38,285 nucleotides of DNA from Lachnospiraceae bacterium (GCA_022792885.1 JAAWBX010000008.1:1-38285), one strand, 5' to 3'; numbered from the stretch's first letter, positions 14,458-23,667 are shown. The notes: generated by a model from the letters alone, not told the origin. Program-made: numbers and translations.

Positions 14458-17013
14458 TTATTTGATACATTGTCTGACCGCATTCTTTAGCGCCTCCATA
14501 TTCAGCGGCTTCGCCACATGGACGTCCATTCCCGCCTCCAGCGCCGCCTTCTCGTCTTCGGCAAACGCATTTGCCGTCATCGCAATAATGGGCACGCTCT
14601 TCGCGTCGCCCCGATTCAGGGCGCGAATCGCCTTTGCGGCGTCATGCCCGTTCATTACCGGCATCTGAACGTCCATCAGAATCGCGTCGAACTCTCCTTC
14701 CTCCGAGTGAAGAAAACGATCTACCGCCAAACGGCCATTTTCAACGATCTCACAGGAGGCTCCTTCGATTTTCAGAAGCTCCGCCAGAATCTCCGCATTG
14801 ATAACGTTATCTTCCGCGGCAAGAAAATGCAGCCCCTTCAGACCGTCGGATTCCCCGGGCTTCCAAATATTCTTCCCGCCGTCCGGCTCCTCCCACATCT
14901 CGGCAATCTTCTTTTGAAACGCAGAAACAAAAAACGGCTTTGTAAGGATACCTGCATGTTCGATCCGAGAAGCCTCTTCCAACCCGTCCGCGTCACGCTC
15001 CGCCAAAAAAAGAATCGGCGTCGCGCCGGGAAATGCCTCCCGCAATCCTTCAGCCGTTGAAAGGCCGCAATCCTCCCAGTCTATCAAAATCAACTGACAT
15101 TCCCCGCCGTTGTCCCGCATTCGGCTCACAGCCTCTTCCCGGTCGGCGGCGGCTTCCAGACGGACGCCCGTACCTTCCATGAGAACGCAAACGTTCTTCT
15201 GCCTCTCCCGGTTCCCATCCACCGTCAGAATGCAGGAAATACCCCGTTTTTCCCAAAACTCCCGATCCGCCTCCTCTTCCAAAATACGCAGTTCCACGTC
15301 AACCCGGAACAAAGAACCCCGGTCCACTTCACTGAAAACTTCAATGGTTCCGCCCATCAGCTCCACAATGCTTTTGGTAATGGCCATGCCGAGTCCGGTC
15401 CCCTGGATCTTGTTCGTCATACTGTTCTCCGCTCTGGTAAACGCATCAAAGATCGTTTTCAGATATTCCTGCGTCATGCCGTAACCGTCGTCCTCCACCT
15501 CGATCCGGATATGTTCATACTGGTCGGACCGCTGTTTGAGCCCGATAATCCCCAGCCGGATATGCCCTCCTTCCGGCGTATATTTCACGGCGTTCGAGAG
15601 CAGGTTGATCAGAACCTGATTGAGCCGCATCTCGTCCCCCATCAGGCACTCGTGCCGGATACCCGTCACTTCCAGACGGAACTCTTGCCCCTTCGACTTG
15701 GCCATCGGCTGAATAATCGCTTCCACCGAAGATATCACGTCACTGAGAACAAACTTTTCATAATTCAGAACGACCTTTCCGCTTTCGATCTTGGAAACGT
15801 CCAGAATATCGTTGATCAGACTGAGCAGATGCTGGCCGGAGGCCATAATCTTCTTTGTATATTCCCGCACTTTGGCCGGATTCTCCGCATCCATGGTGAG
15901 AAGAGTCGTAAATCCCAGCACCGCGTTCATCGGCGTGCGAATGTCATGAGACATATTGGAAAGGAACATGGTTTTGGATTCGCTGGCGATCCGGGCGGCC
16001 TGCAGCGCCTCCGCCAGTTGCCGGTTGTGAACTTTTCGCTCCTCTTCCCGCTCTTTTCGGATTTTATCCTGCTGCCTCCAGCTAAGATAGTACAAAGTAA
16101 TACAGGCAAAAAACGCTACCAGCATGGAGAGCACAACGATCAAAATGCTCTGATTAACCGCCCGTCCCTCCTGCTGAATGGATTCGACCGGCACATAACC
16201 CACCAGAAAGATCGTCCCGTCATTCACCGACCACATATAATTGAGCGCCTGTACGCCTCGGATGTTATGATAAAATAAAGCATCCCGCCCGCTGCTTAAG
16301 CACCTCGCCACCTCCGCCTGAATCTCGGCATCCTGGATCTGATTCGCCCGATAAAAATCGCCCAAATTCAGATGGCCGGCGTCCCGTTCCCCCATCCCCT
16401 TAGGCTTCAGGACAAAACGTTCGCTCTTGGAATCCATAATATACAGCGTCGCCTGTTTATTATAGAACCCCTCCGGAAGAGATTTATCGATCGCATCATA
16501 AATGTATTCGGCATAGAGGGTTCCGATCTCCCTCCCGTCGCGCTCAACAGGACATTTTATCGTATAGGACCATGTCCCCATATAATTCACATAGGACTGG
16601 GAAACCGGCAATCCCTCAATCGTTCCGCCTGCGGAAAAGTCTAAATCTTCCTCTGTAAACCGTTCTCCGGTGCTGGACACCCCTTCGGCCTCCCCGGACA
16701 AAATTAACGACAGTTTTGCCATGGTCCGATTTTTTTCATAGGTCCGAACATACTCTTGCGGATCTTCCGCCTGTGCGACCTCCCGGGCAATCAGCATCTG
16801 GAACTCCGCTTCGCTCCGCAGGATCGCCTCAATGGTACACTGCATCAGGCTCAGGCTCTCGCTCACATTCTGAATGGCGGCCTCGGACATCTTTCGGGAT
16901 ATCTCTTGCGACACCGCGTATACAATCGCCCCTAAAACACAAAAAACCAATAAAATAGAGAAGAGCAGAGACGATGCCCTTCGTTTTTTTCGTTTGTCTG
17001 ACTTTCCTTTCAT
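14458..17013 (-). CDS. Membrane hybrid histidine kinase with two receiver-like domains
   Basis: 851 residues from ATG 17013; a GGAGA site lies 6 bp upstream, whereas the GTG at 17034 has none. Order of parts: a basic tail, membrane segment 1 (about 16-37), an extracellular Cache-like sensor (about 38-285), membrane segment 2 (about 288-310), a HisKA domain with the phosphorylated His356 in NMSHDIRTPMN, an HATPase domain (N-box INLLSNAVKYTPEGG, G-boxes DDGYGM and GTGLGMAI), a first receiver-like domain that has lost part of its acidic pocket (VDGNRE, LILIDW), and a complete C-terminal receiver (AAEDN, ILMDVQMPVMNG, KP). There is no HPt domain or DNA-binding output. The solute-binding lipoprotein gene follows 11 bp later in the same transcript, so the pair may sense a small solute. 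Confidence 0.9.
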   Translation of the reverse strand: MKGKSDKRKKRRASSLLFSILLVFCVLGAIVYAVSQEISRKMSEAAIQNVSESLSLMQCTIEAILRSEAEFQMLIAREVAQAEDPQEYVRTYEKNRTMAKLSLILSGEAEGVSSTGERFTEEDLDFSAGGTIEGLPVSQSYVNYMGTWSYTIKCPVERDGREIGTLYAEYIYDAIDKSLPEGFYNKQATLYIMDSKSERFVLKPKGMGERDAGHLNLGDFYRANQIQDAEIQAEVARCLSSGRDALFYHNIRGVQALNYMWSVNDGTIFLVGYVPVESIQQEGRAVNQSILIVVLSMLVAFFACITLYYLSWRQQDKIRKEREEERKVHNRQLAEALQAARIASESKTMFLSNMSHDIRTPMNAVLGFTTLLTMDAENPAKVREYTKKIMASGQHLLSLINDILDVSKIESGKVVLNYEKFVLSDVISSVEAIIQPMAKSKGQEFRLEVTGIRHECLMGDEMRLNQVLINLLSNAVKYTPEGGHIRLGIIGLKQRSDQYEHIRIEVEDDGYGMTQEYLKTIFDAFTRAENSMTNKIQGTGLGMAITKSIVELMGGTIEVFSEVDRGSLFRVDVELRILEEEADREFWEKRGISCILTVDGNRERQKNVCVLMEGTGVRLEAAADREEAVSRMRDNGGECQLILIDWEDCGLSTAEGLREAFPGATPILFLAERDADGLEEASRIEHAGILTKPFFVSAFQKKIAEMWEEPDGGKNIWKPGESDGLKGLHFLAAEDNVINAEILAELLKIEGASCEIVENGRLAVDRFLHSEEGEFDAILMDVQMPVMNGHDAAKAIRALNRGDAKSVPIIAMTANAFAEDEKAALEAGMDVHVAKPLNMEALKNAVRQCIK

Positions 17014-17255
17014 TGGCATTCTCCATTCTGACACTTTGAGAAATTCAACTGTGCGTCTTACACAGCACTGCCATAAACGACTACTATATCATAGTATACA
17101 GCATGATTTCCGTTTTGTTGTTATGCTGCCGCCGCTTAACCTAACGGTATCTTTATTATACAAAAACAGACGAAAGTTTTCCAGCAATTTTAAGATCATT
17201 TTTGAGGAAACCGGCAGCGAACGCAAAAGCTCTGTCGTTTTTTCGGGAAGCTGAC
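17014..17255. other. Divergent intergenic region, no gene seen
   Basis: It separates the kinase gene (-) from the sigma-factor gene (+). On the minus side TATACT and TATAGT -10-like hexamers lie near 17080-17100, and ACTAT-ATC-ATAGT (17083-17095) is an inverted repeat that could be an operator. No protein-like frame is convincing here. Confidence 0.35.
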
Positions 17256-17284
17256 TTGAACAAATTTATTTAAACCACTATATT
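17256..17284 (+). promoter_or_regulatory. Promoter of the sigma-factor gene
   Basis: TTGAAC (17256-17261), 17 bp and TATATT (17279-17284). The transcript leader would be about 120 nt. No second, ECF-type promoter is obvious. Confidence 0.5.
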
Positions 17285-17411
17285 TAATATAAGGAGTTAT
17301 CGCACAATTCAGAACGGCTGCTTTGTAAAACGCCGAATCTTGACATCGTTCAAAATTTTTTTGTCACACGGACAAGCCGGCGTTATCTAATTAACTAGGA
17401 GGTGAAAATCT

Positions 17412-18263
17412 ATGAAGAAAAAAACGAATGAAGAACTACAGATTCTGGTCAGCCAGGCCACCGCTGGGGATAAAACCGCCCTTGAAACGCTTGTCGCAGG
17501 CGTACAGGACATTGTATTCAATTTATCCCTGCGGATGCTCGGCACATTTGCCGACGCGGAAGATGCCACGCAGGACATCCTGCTGAAAATGATCACGCAC
17601 CTATCCTCTTTCAGAGGCGACAGTTTATTCACGACATGGGTATTCCGCATTGCGGTCAATCATCTGAAGGTTTACAAGAAACATATGTTTGCCCACTATC
17701 CGTTAAACTTCGATTACTATGGAGATGATATCGAAAACGGAAACATACAGGACGTGCCGGACCTGACCCAGAATGTGGAAAAAGAGATTCTGGCCGAAGA
17801 GCTGAAAATGTCCTGTACCAACGTAATGCTGCAATGTCTTGATACGGAGAGCCGATGCATTTTCATATTGGGGACGATGTTTAAGGTTGACAGCCGTATT
17901 GCAGGGGATATTTTAGAAATGACTCCGGAAGCGTATCGCCAGAGACTTTCCCGAATACGCAAAAAAATGGCGGATTTTCTTGGACAGTATTGCGGAGAAT
18001 ACGGCGGCGGCAGATGCAGGTGTAAAGACAGGGTGAATTACGCAATACAAAACCATCGGATAAACCCGCTGCAGTTGGATTATACGGCCGCCGCGGAAAT
18101 TCCCGTTCAAACTATGCTTAACGTAAAAAATGCCATGGAAGATATCGACGGCCTGTCGCAGGATTTCTCTTTCTGTAAGTCTTATCAATCTCCCGAACAC
18201 ACGAAGTGCCTGATACAGGAATTTTTAGATTCCACGCAGTTTTCCATTATCCGAAATTCTTAA
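17412..18263 (+). CDS. ECF-like sigma-70 family RNA polymerase sigma factor with a C-terminal extension
   Basis: 283 residues. Region 2 is visible as DIVFNLSLRMLGTFADAEDATQDILLKM followed by FTTWVFRIAVNHLKVYKK (residues about 32-90). Region 4 is the helix-turn-helix around IAGDILEMTPEAYRQRLSRIRKKM (about 155-185). After it comes an extension of about 95 residues that starts with a Cys-rich piece, YCGEYGGGRCRCKDR, and contains AIQNHRINPLQLDY. That extension is longer than in classical ECF factors and may be a built-in control domain, perhaps metal-binding through C-x8-C-x-C; this is inference. A strong AGGAGG precedes ATG 17412. The DUF2461 gene follows 17 bp after the stop, likely co-transcribed. 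No anti-sigma gene is seen. Confidence 0.82.
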   Translation: MKKKTNEELQILVSQATAGDKTALETLVAGVQDIVFNLSLRMLGTFADAEDATQDILLKMITHLSSFRGDSLFTTWVFRIAVNHLKVYKKHMFAHYPLNFDYYGDDIENGNIQDVPDLTQNVEKEILAEELKMSCTNVMLQCLDTESRCIFILGTMFKVDSRIAGDILEMTPEAYRQRLSRIRKKMADFLGQYCGEYGGGRCRCKDRVNYAIQNHRINPLQLDYTAAAEIPVQTMLNVKNAMEDIDGLSQDFSFCKSYQSPEHTKCLIQEFLDSTQFSIIRNS

Positions 18264-18280
18264 AAAGGAGAAGAACCATT

Positions 18281-18964
18281 ATGAACACGCAAATAATCAT
18301 GAATTACTTGTCGGCGCTGAGCTCGAATAACAACCGTGAATGGTATCATGCAAATAAGAAAGATTTCAAAAAAGCAAATGCCGAGTTTGAAGATCTGTTA
18401 CAGGTTTTAATAGAAGAAATCGGAAAATTCGACGACAGTATTTTATACAACAATCCGAAAGACCTCACCTTTAAGATCGTAAGGGACACCCGTTTCAGCC
18501 ACGACAAATCACCTTATAATCCTGCGTTCCGCGCCCATATCTCCTCAAAAGGGAAGCTGCCTGTCCCCGTCGGATATTATCTTATGATAAAGCCGGATAA
18601 TCAATCTTTCTTAGGCGGCGGGCTGTTCGCAGATATGTTCAAGGACGCAACGACGATGATACGGGACTACATTGTCCAAAACGGCGAGGAATGGGAAAAG
18701 ATTATCCATGAGCCGGAATTTGAAAAACATTTCACGGTAAAGGGAAGCGCATTAAAAAACGTTCCCGCAGGATACGACAAAGAACATCCGCAGGCGGAGC
18801 ATCTAAAATACAAGAGCTGGTATCTGGAATATCCGTTAAAGGATGAGGAAGTGAATCAGGCAGACGCATTCCTTGCCAAGGCGCCGGAAATTTTCAGAAT
18901 CATGAAACCCTTTAACGACTATTTGAACAGGGCGCTTGCAGATTTTCAGATGCCGGCAAGATAA
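18281..18964 (+). CDS. DUF2461 family protein
   Basis: 227 residues from ATG 18281, with AAAAGGAG just upstream; a longer frame to 18206 would overlap the sigma gene and has no ribosome site. Family features are the N-terminal YLSALSSNNNREWYHANKKDF, the central VRDTRFSHDKSPYNPAFRAHIS and the beta-strand YLMIKPDNQSFLGGGLF. It is a cytoplasmic protein of unknown biochemical role found widely in bacteria. It probably shares a transcript with the sigma factor upstream, but that gives no functional link. Confidence 0.9.
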   Translation: MNTQIIMNYLSALSSNNNREWYHANKKDFKKANAEFEDLLQVLIEEIGKFDDSILYNNPKDLTFKIVRDTRFSHDKSPYNPAFRAHISSKGKLPVPVGYYLMIKPDNQSFLGGGLFADMFKDATTMIRDYIVQNGEEWEKIIHEPEFEKHFTVKGSALKNVPAGYDKEHPQAEHLKYKSWYLEYPLKDEEVNQADAFLAKAPEIFRIMKPFNDYLNRALADFQMPAR

Positions 18965-19013
18965 CGAAATATTTAACTTTACCGGCGTCCACTTTGTATT
19001 TTTATTGTATTTC

Positions 19014-19094
19014 AAGTAACACTTTTCGATTTTTTGTACCTTTAAGTAACATTTAATCCTCTTTTGTCCCTTGAAATTTTTCTCCAACTATACT
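19014..19094 (+). promoter_or_regulatory. Paired GTAACA boxes and promoter of the first DmsAB-like operon
   Basis: AAGTAACA occurs at 19014-19021 and again at 19044-19051, 30 bp apart, with TGTACC at 19035-19040 between them. A -10-like TATACT is at 19089-19094; the best -35 (TTGTCC, 19064-19069) has a poor 19-bp spacing, which fits a promoter that needs an activator bound at the boxes. The same block lies before the second operon. Confidence 0.6.
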
Positions 19095-19162
19095 ACTTTT
19101 TTATCCGGAACAGGTAACTCATCTGATAAGTTGCCTCAAAAAGTATACAGGAGGAATTGACG

Positions 19163-21871
19163 ATGTCCAAATTTATCGAAAAACTGGCCAGCGGCCAATT
19201 CAGCCGCCGCGACTTCTTAAAAGGAAGTGCCGTTGCGACTGCCGCAATCGCCGGTTTATCCCTGGCCGGATGTCAGGAGAACAGTGTACAAGAATCCACC
19301 ACCACTGCCGCCGCTACGACTACCGCTGAAACCACCGCCGCCCAGACTACCGCTGCGGAAGGTACCACGGCGGAAGCTCCGGTAGAACATGCCAAACCGG
19401 CGGATCTGGAAGAGGGCGGAACCTGGATCACCGCCGCCTGCTGGCACAACTGCGGCGGCCGCTGCCTGAACAAGGCCCTGGTCAAAGACGGGGTCGTCCT
19501 TCGTCAGAAAACCGACGACAATCACGAGGATACCCCGGACTACCCTCAGCAGAGAGCCTGCCAGAGAGGCCGTTCTCAGAGAATGCAGGTATTCGGCGCA
19601 GACCGTTTAAAATATCCGATGAAGAGAAAGAACTGGAGCCCCGAAAATCCCAACGGCGAACTCCGCGGCGAGGACGAATGGGAACGTATTTCCTGGGACG
19701 AAGCCTTTGAACTGGTCGCCGCCGAGATCAAAAAGATCTACGACGACTACGGTCCGGAATCCGTTTTCGTGCTGGGCGGTTCCGCCATCCCCCGCGTATT
19801 CCAGTTAATGGGCGGTTATACCCCTCGCTGGGGTCAGGTTTCCTGGGGCGCCTGGCCGGACGCTTACCAGATGGTCATGGGCAGCCCCGGCTATTCCAGC
19901 GACGCTCCCGACCGTTTCACGTTAAGAAAACAGAAACTGGTGATTCTGTGGGGCGCCAATCCGGCGGTTTCCTCCGCGGGTCTTCCGGAATACAACTATC
20001 TGCAGGCCAAAAAAGCCGGCGCCCGGTTTGTTGTGATCGACCCCCGCTACAACGAATCCATCCGCGCTCTGGACGCCGAGTGGATCCCGATCCGCCCGTC
20101 CACCGATACCGCGATGGTTCTGGCTATGATGTATCACATCATTTCCAATAATCTGCACGACAAAGAATATCTGGATAAATATACGGTCGGTTTCGACAAG
20201 GATCATATGCCGGCCGCCGACTATCCCGAATATACCTATCAGCCTCTGGAGAGACTGGCTTTCACGTACACGGCGCAGGCCGTCGATCCGGCGGACAACT
20301 TCTACGATTACATTATGAGCAAAGGCAAATTCGCCGATGAAGTAAAGAAAACGCCCGAGTGGGCCGAAGAAATCTGCGGCGTACCGGCCGGCACCATCAA
20401 AGCGCTGGCGGAAGAATACGCCACCACCAAGCCGGCTACCATCTTCGGCGGCGGCGCGCCGGCCCGTATCAACGAGGGCGAATGCTTCGTTCACGCGATT
20501 CTGACTCTCGGCATGGTCTGCGGCCAGATCGGACGCGACGGCGCCTGTATCAGCGGCACCATGCACAATACGGCTTCCAACGGCGGTTCCGGTCTGGTTT
20601 CCGCGGGCGGCGCCGGCGTTAAGACCGAACTTCCGGCCAATCCTTTCCCTCAGAAAGAATTTGCCATGAACAACGGCGAGATGTGGAACGCCGTCCTGGA
20701 AGGCAAGCATACCAAATACAAAGGCGAGATGCGCGACGTCAACATCCAGATGCTCTACCAGGGTATGGGCGGCGCTCTGAATCAGCGCCAGGCCATGACC
20801 CAGGGGATCAAGGCTTACCGGAAAGTGGAATTTGTTCTGACCCTGAACTACGTTTTGAACACCAGCGCCAAATACTCCGACGTGGTGCTTCCGGTCACGA
20901 CCGAATGGGAACGCCCGGGCACGCTTCTTACCGGTAACCGTGAGATTCTGATCTATGCCCAGCACATTGTCGATCCGATGTACGAAGCCAAGAGCGACCA
21001 GGAAATCGCTATCGGCATCGCCGAGAAACTCGGCTTTACCAGGGAACAGGTCTACGACATTGACGAGACTCAGCAGCTCTTCAATAAACTGGCCGGCTGC
21101 AAATATGTGGACGAAAGCGGCGAAAAGCAGACGCTTCTGACCATCACCGCGGACGATATTCAGGAGATGGGCGTAACCGGCGAGCCTCAGGAAGGCAAGA
21201 TCACCCTGGCCGAATTTAAAGAAAAGGGTATCTATCAGGTAGAGCGCAAAGAAGGCGACAGCTACGCGAACCTGCCGTTTAAGAAATTCATCGACGATCC
21301 GGAGGCCAATCCGGTGAAGACTGCCAGCGGCAAATTCGAGATCCACTGCCAGTCTTTGTCCAACTACATCGACCATGTCGGCTTCACACAGAAAGACCCG
21401 CTACCGAAGTATGTGCGGATCACGGAAGGCTATGAGGACGGCGTGGAGAACAACCGCCCGTATCAGCTCCTGACCCAGCATTATCAGAGACGTTCGCACC
21501 ACGTGTTCGACAACGTGAACTGGCTGCGCGAAGCATTTCCGCAGGAACTCTGGATCAACGCGGATGACGCAAAAGAACTCGGCATCAAAACCAACGATAT
21601 CGTGAAGCTTTCCAGTCCTTACGGCACGGTCGCCCGCCCGGCTTTCGTAACCGAGCGCATCATGCCGAAGACGGTTGCTCTGGGCGAAGGCGCCTGGGCG
21701 CAGTTAAACGCGGACGGCGTCGACGAAGCGGGCGCTACCAACACCCTGTCCTCCCCGGTACCGACCGGACAGGGCCACACCGGTTTCAACTCCAACAACT
21801 GCATCGTTGAGAAGTATGACGGTGAACTGCTGCCCGACTGCGAATGGCCGCAGAGAATCATCTTTGACTAA
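19163..21871 (+). CDS. Tat-exported molybdopterin oxidoreductase, DmsA-like catalytic subunit (paralog 1)
   Basis: 902 residues from ATG 19163 behind AGGAGG (a TTG at 19157 is in frame but less likely). The Tat signal has SRRDFLK (14-20) and a lipobox SLAGC with Cys37, then a Thr/Ala tether (about 45-72). The FS0 cluster is Cys93, Cys97, Cys101 (CWHNCGGRC) and Cys133 in ACQRGRS, as in DmsA. The molybdenum ligand is probably the Ser in GQVSWGAW. C-terminal molybdopterin-dinucleotide-binding segments follow (for example YQLLTQHYQRRSHHVFDN). It should reduce a small S- or N-oxide or similar acceptor outside the cell using bis-MGD; the true substrate is unknown. The DmsB-like gene follows 21 bp later. 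No DmsC-like anchor is encoded. Confidence 0.9.
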   Translation: MSKFIEKLASGQFSRRDFLKGSAVATAAIAGLSLAGCQENSVQESTTTAAATTTAETTAAQTTAAEGTTAEAPVEHAKPADLEEGGTWITAACWHNCGGRCLNKALVKDGVVLRQKTDDNHEDTPDYPQQRACQRGRSQRMQVFGADRLKYPMKRKNWSPENPNGELRGEDEWERISWDEAFELVAAEIKKIYDDYGPESVFVLGGSAIPRVFQLMGGYTPRWGQVSWGAWPDAYQMVMGSPGYSSDAPDRFTLRKQKLVILWGANPAVSSAGLPEYNYLQAKKAGARFVVIDPRYNESIRALDAEWIPIRPSTDTAMVLAMMYHIISNNLHDKEYLDKYTVGFDKDHMPAADYPEYTYQPLERLAFTYTAQAVDPADNFYDYIMSKGKFADEVKKTPEWAEEICGVPAGTIKALAEEYATTKPATIFGGGAPARINEGECFVHAILTLGMVCGQIGRDGACISGTMHNTASNGGSGLVSAGGAGVKTELPANPFPQKEFAMNNGEMWNAVLEGKHTKYKGEMRDVNIQMLYQGMGGALNQRQAMTQGIKAYRKVEFVLTLNYVLNTSAKYSDVVLPVTTEWERPGTLLTGNREILIYAQHIVDPMYEAKSDQEIAIGIAEKLGFTREQVYDIDETQQLFNKLAGCKYVDESGEKQTLLTITADDIQEMGVTGEPQEGKITLAEFKEKGIYQVERKEGDSYANLPFKKFIDDPEANPVKTASGKFEIHCQSLSNYIDHVGFTQKDPLPKYVRITEGYEDGVENNRPYQLLTQHYQRRSHHVFDNVNWLREAFPQELWINADDAKELGIKTNDIVKLSSPYGTVARPAFVTERIMPKTVALGEGAWAQLNADGVDEAGATNTLSSPVPTGQGHTGFNSNNCIVEKYDGELLPDCEWPQRIIFD

Positions 21872-21892
21872 TAGGGAAAGGAGTGTAAAAAC

Positions 21893-22450
21893 ATGGCACA
21901 GAAAGGTTTTTATTTTGATATGACGACCTGCATTGGCTGCCACGCGTGCGAGATCGCCTGCCGTGACCGCAACAATCTGTACAATGTAGGCGAATTGTTC
22001 CGCCACGTGACCACGACGGAAGGGGGCAAATTTCCGAAGCCCTATTATTACAATCTTTCCATCGCCTGCAATCACTGCGGCAATCCGGCCTGCGTGGCCA
22101 ACTGCCCGACCGGAGCGATGTATAAAGATGAGGAGACCGGCCTGGTCTTACATGACGACGACATGTGCATCGGCTGCGGCACCTGTACGGAAAGTTGCCC
22201 TTACGGCGAACCGATCCTGATGGACCGCGACGGCAAGACCGTTTCCCAGAAATGCGACGGCTGCTATACGCTGGTCGCTAAAGGCGAGAACCCGGCCTGC
22301 GTGGACGCCTGCCTGATGCGCTGCTTAAAGTTCGGCGATTATGCGGAGCTGGCTTCCGAATACGAAGGTACGGCGGATATTTCCATCCTGCCGGATTCTT
22401 CTCAGACGACCCCCGCGCTGATCATCAACGCCGTGGAAGAAGCGCTGTAA
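21893..22450 (+). CDS. DmsB-like four-cluster ferredoxin subunit (partner of paralog 1)
   Basis: 185 residues with four Cys groups: CIGCHACEIAC, CNHCGNPACVANC, CIGCGTCTESC and CDGCYTLVAKGENPACVDAC, the usual set for four 4Fe-4S clusters. It has no signal peptide, so it should be exported folded together with the DmsA-like subunit, as known for E. coli DmsAB. It passes electrons to the molybdenum site. The start ATG follows AAAGGAG. It closes the first operon. The donor that feeds it is not encoded here. Confidence 0.93.
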   Translation: MAQKGFYFDMTTCIGCHACEIACRDRNNLYNVGELFRHVTTTEGGKFPKPYYYNLSIACNHCGNPACVANCPTGAMYKDEETGLVLHDDDMCIGCGTCTESCPYGEPILMDRDGKTVSQKCDGCYTLVAKGENPACVDACLMRCLKFGDYAELASEYEGTADISILPDSSQTTPALIINAVEEAL

Positions 22451-22472
22451 AAATTCCCCTCTCTACATAAAA

Positions 22473-22512
22473 AATGCCCGTCACCTGCCGAATCAGGCAG
22501 GAGACGGGCATT
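22473..22512 (-). terminator. Terminator of the yitT-like gene
   Basis: AATGCCCGTC (22473-22482) pairs with GACGGGCATT (22503-22512), and an inner CCTGCC/GGCAGG extends the stem. T6 follows on the minus strand, so it serves the yitT transcript; the + side has only a weak T tract. Confidence 0.8.
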
Positions 22513-22520
22513 CTGTCAAT

Positions 22521-23462
22521 TTATTCCTGATCTTCATCCGCCGGCAGCTCTTTTGGCTTATGCACCTGAGGCGTATCGATACCGGCGGCGGGAAAAATAT
22601 CGGCCACCTCATTGATCGCAATGTAGGCCTTCGGATCCTGTTCATGTACCAGGTTCTTCATTCATCCTATCTGAAAACGATTAACTACAAAATAAATCAT
22701 GATTCTTTCCGAATCCGAATAATAACCTCTGGCGCGAATCGTCGTAATACCGTTCTCAAATGTATCCGACAAAACCCGGCACACCTCCTCGGGCTTTGTC
22801 GTAATAATAAAAGCCGCCTTGGCCCGCTCAAAACCTTCCACACAGAAATCAACCGTTTTTGACGCCGCCGCGTATGTAACGATCGGGTAAAGCGGCAGGA
22901 TCCAGCTCCCCAGGACTATCCCGCAAATTATATAAAGAAGCACATTATAGATCATGACAAAACTTCCCAGGCTGAGACCGATTTTTTTCGCGAATATAAC
23001 GCCGACAACATCAATACCGTCGATCGCGCCTCCGAAGCGAACCGTCAAACCGCTCCCGCATCCGGATATGACACCCCCGAAAATCACGCATAAAAACAGG
23101 TCCGTCTCCGCCAAGGGCGACGCGATCGTCACGTCTACCGGAAAAACGTCCGTTATCAACCACGCCGTTACGGAATATACCAGGACGGCATAAATCGAAT
23201 AGATCGTAAAAACGCGCCCCTGCTTTTTTAACCCAAACAAAAAAATCGGTATATTCAGCAAAACTAAAATAAGAGACAAACTGCACCACTCCGGCGTCTG
23301 CTGCGAAACCAGCATGGCCGTACCGGATATACCGCTGTCAAACAGTTTCACAGGCGCCAGAAACATGGTGACCCCGAACGCATTGATAATCCCGGCAATC
23401 GTCAGAGCCAAAAAATAGACTAAATTCAAATCCTGAAATCTGTGCAACCGTTTTTTTTGCAC
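22521..23462 (-). pseudogene. YitT-family membrane protein gene interrupted by an in-frame TGA
   Basis: From GTG 23462 the frame reads 266 residues and meets TGA at 22662-22664. The codons directly after it continue the same frame for 46 more residues, MKNLVHEQDPKAYIAINEV and on, to a TAA at 22521-22523. The pieces together match the YitT layout: membrane segments from LNLVYFLALTIAGIINAFG onward (about five or six), then a cytoplasmic DUF2179-type domain (FIITTKPEEVCRVLSDTF to GRGYYSDSERIMIYFVVNRF). In this family the tail continues with a segment like LVHEQDPKAYIAINEV, so the TGA truncates the last strand and helix. A CGA-to-TGA change would explain it. It may be inactive, or translation may restart at the ATG next to the stop. 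YitT proteins are of unknown transport role. Confidence 0.75.
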
Positions 23463-23580
23463 GTCCCGTCCCCCGTCATATTGTGATTTTATCGTCGCCT
23501 GCCAGACGACGGTACCTATTATATATAAACGCAACGTAAAAAGCCATGAAAATTTCAAAACATTTCTATAAACTTTTAAT

Positions 23581-23667
23581 GGGTAACACCTTTCCTTCAT
23601 ATGTACCGTTAAGTAACAGTTCCCACAATTCTGACCATTGTCATACAAGTTTCTCCTTTGTTATAAT
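23581..23667 (+). promoter_or_regulatory. Paired GTAACA boxes and promoter of the second DmsAB-like operon
   Basis: GGGTAACA (23581-23588) and AAGTAACA (23611-23618) are 30 bp apart with TGTACC at 23602-23607 between them, the same order and spacing as before the first operon. Downstream, TTGTCA (23638-23643), 18 bp and TATAAT (23662-23667) make a better core promoter than in the first copy. The region lies between the yitT gene (-) and this operon (+), so it could control both. Confidence 0.65.

Noticed and set aside
16874..17254. Open frame on + between the kinase and sigma genes
   Set aside because: It overlaps the kinase start on the other strand, has no ribosome site and no recognisable protein features.
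19922..21376. Long open frame antisense to the first DmsA-like gene
   Set aside because: It is a shadow of the strongly supported + strand gene, with an unnatural His/Phe/Gly-rich composition.
22662..22664. Selenocysteine at the TGA in the yitT gene
   Set aside because: The family has Arg or another ordinary residue in this region, no SECIS-like hairpin is evident directly after the stop, and YitT proteins are not known selenoproteins.
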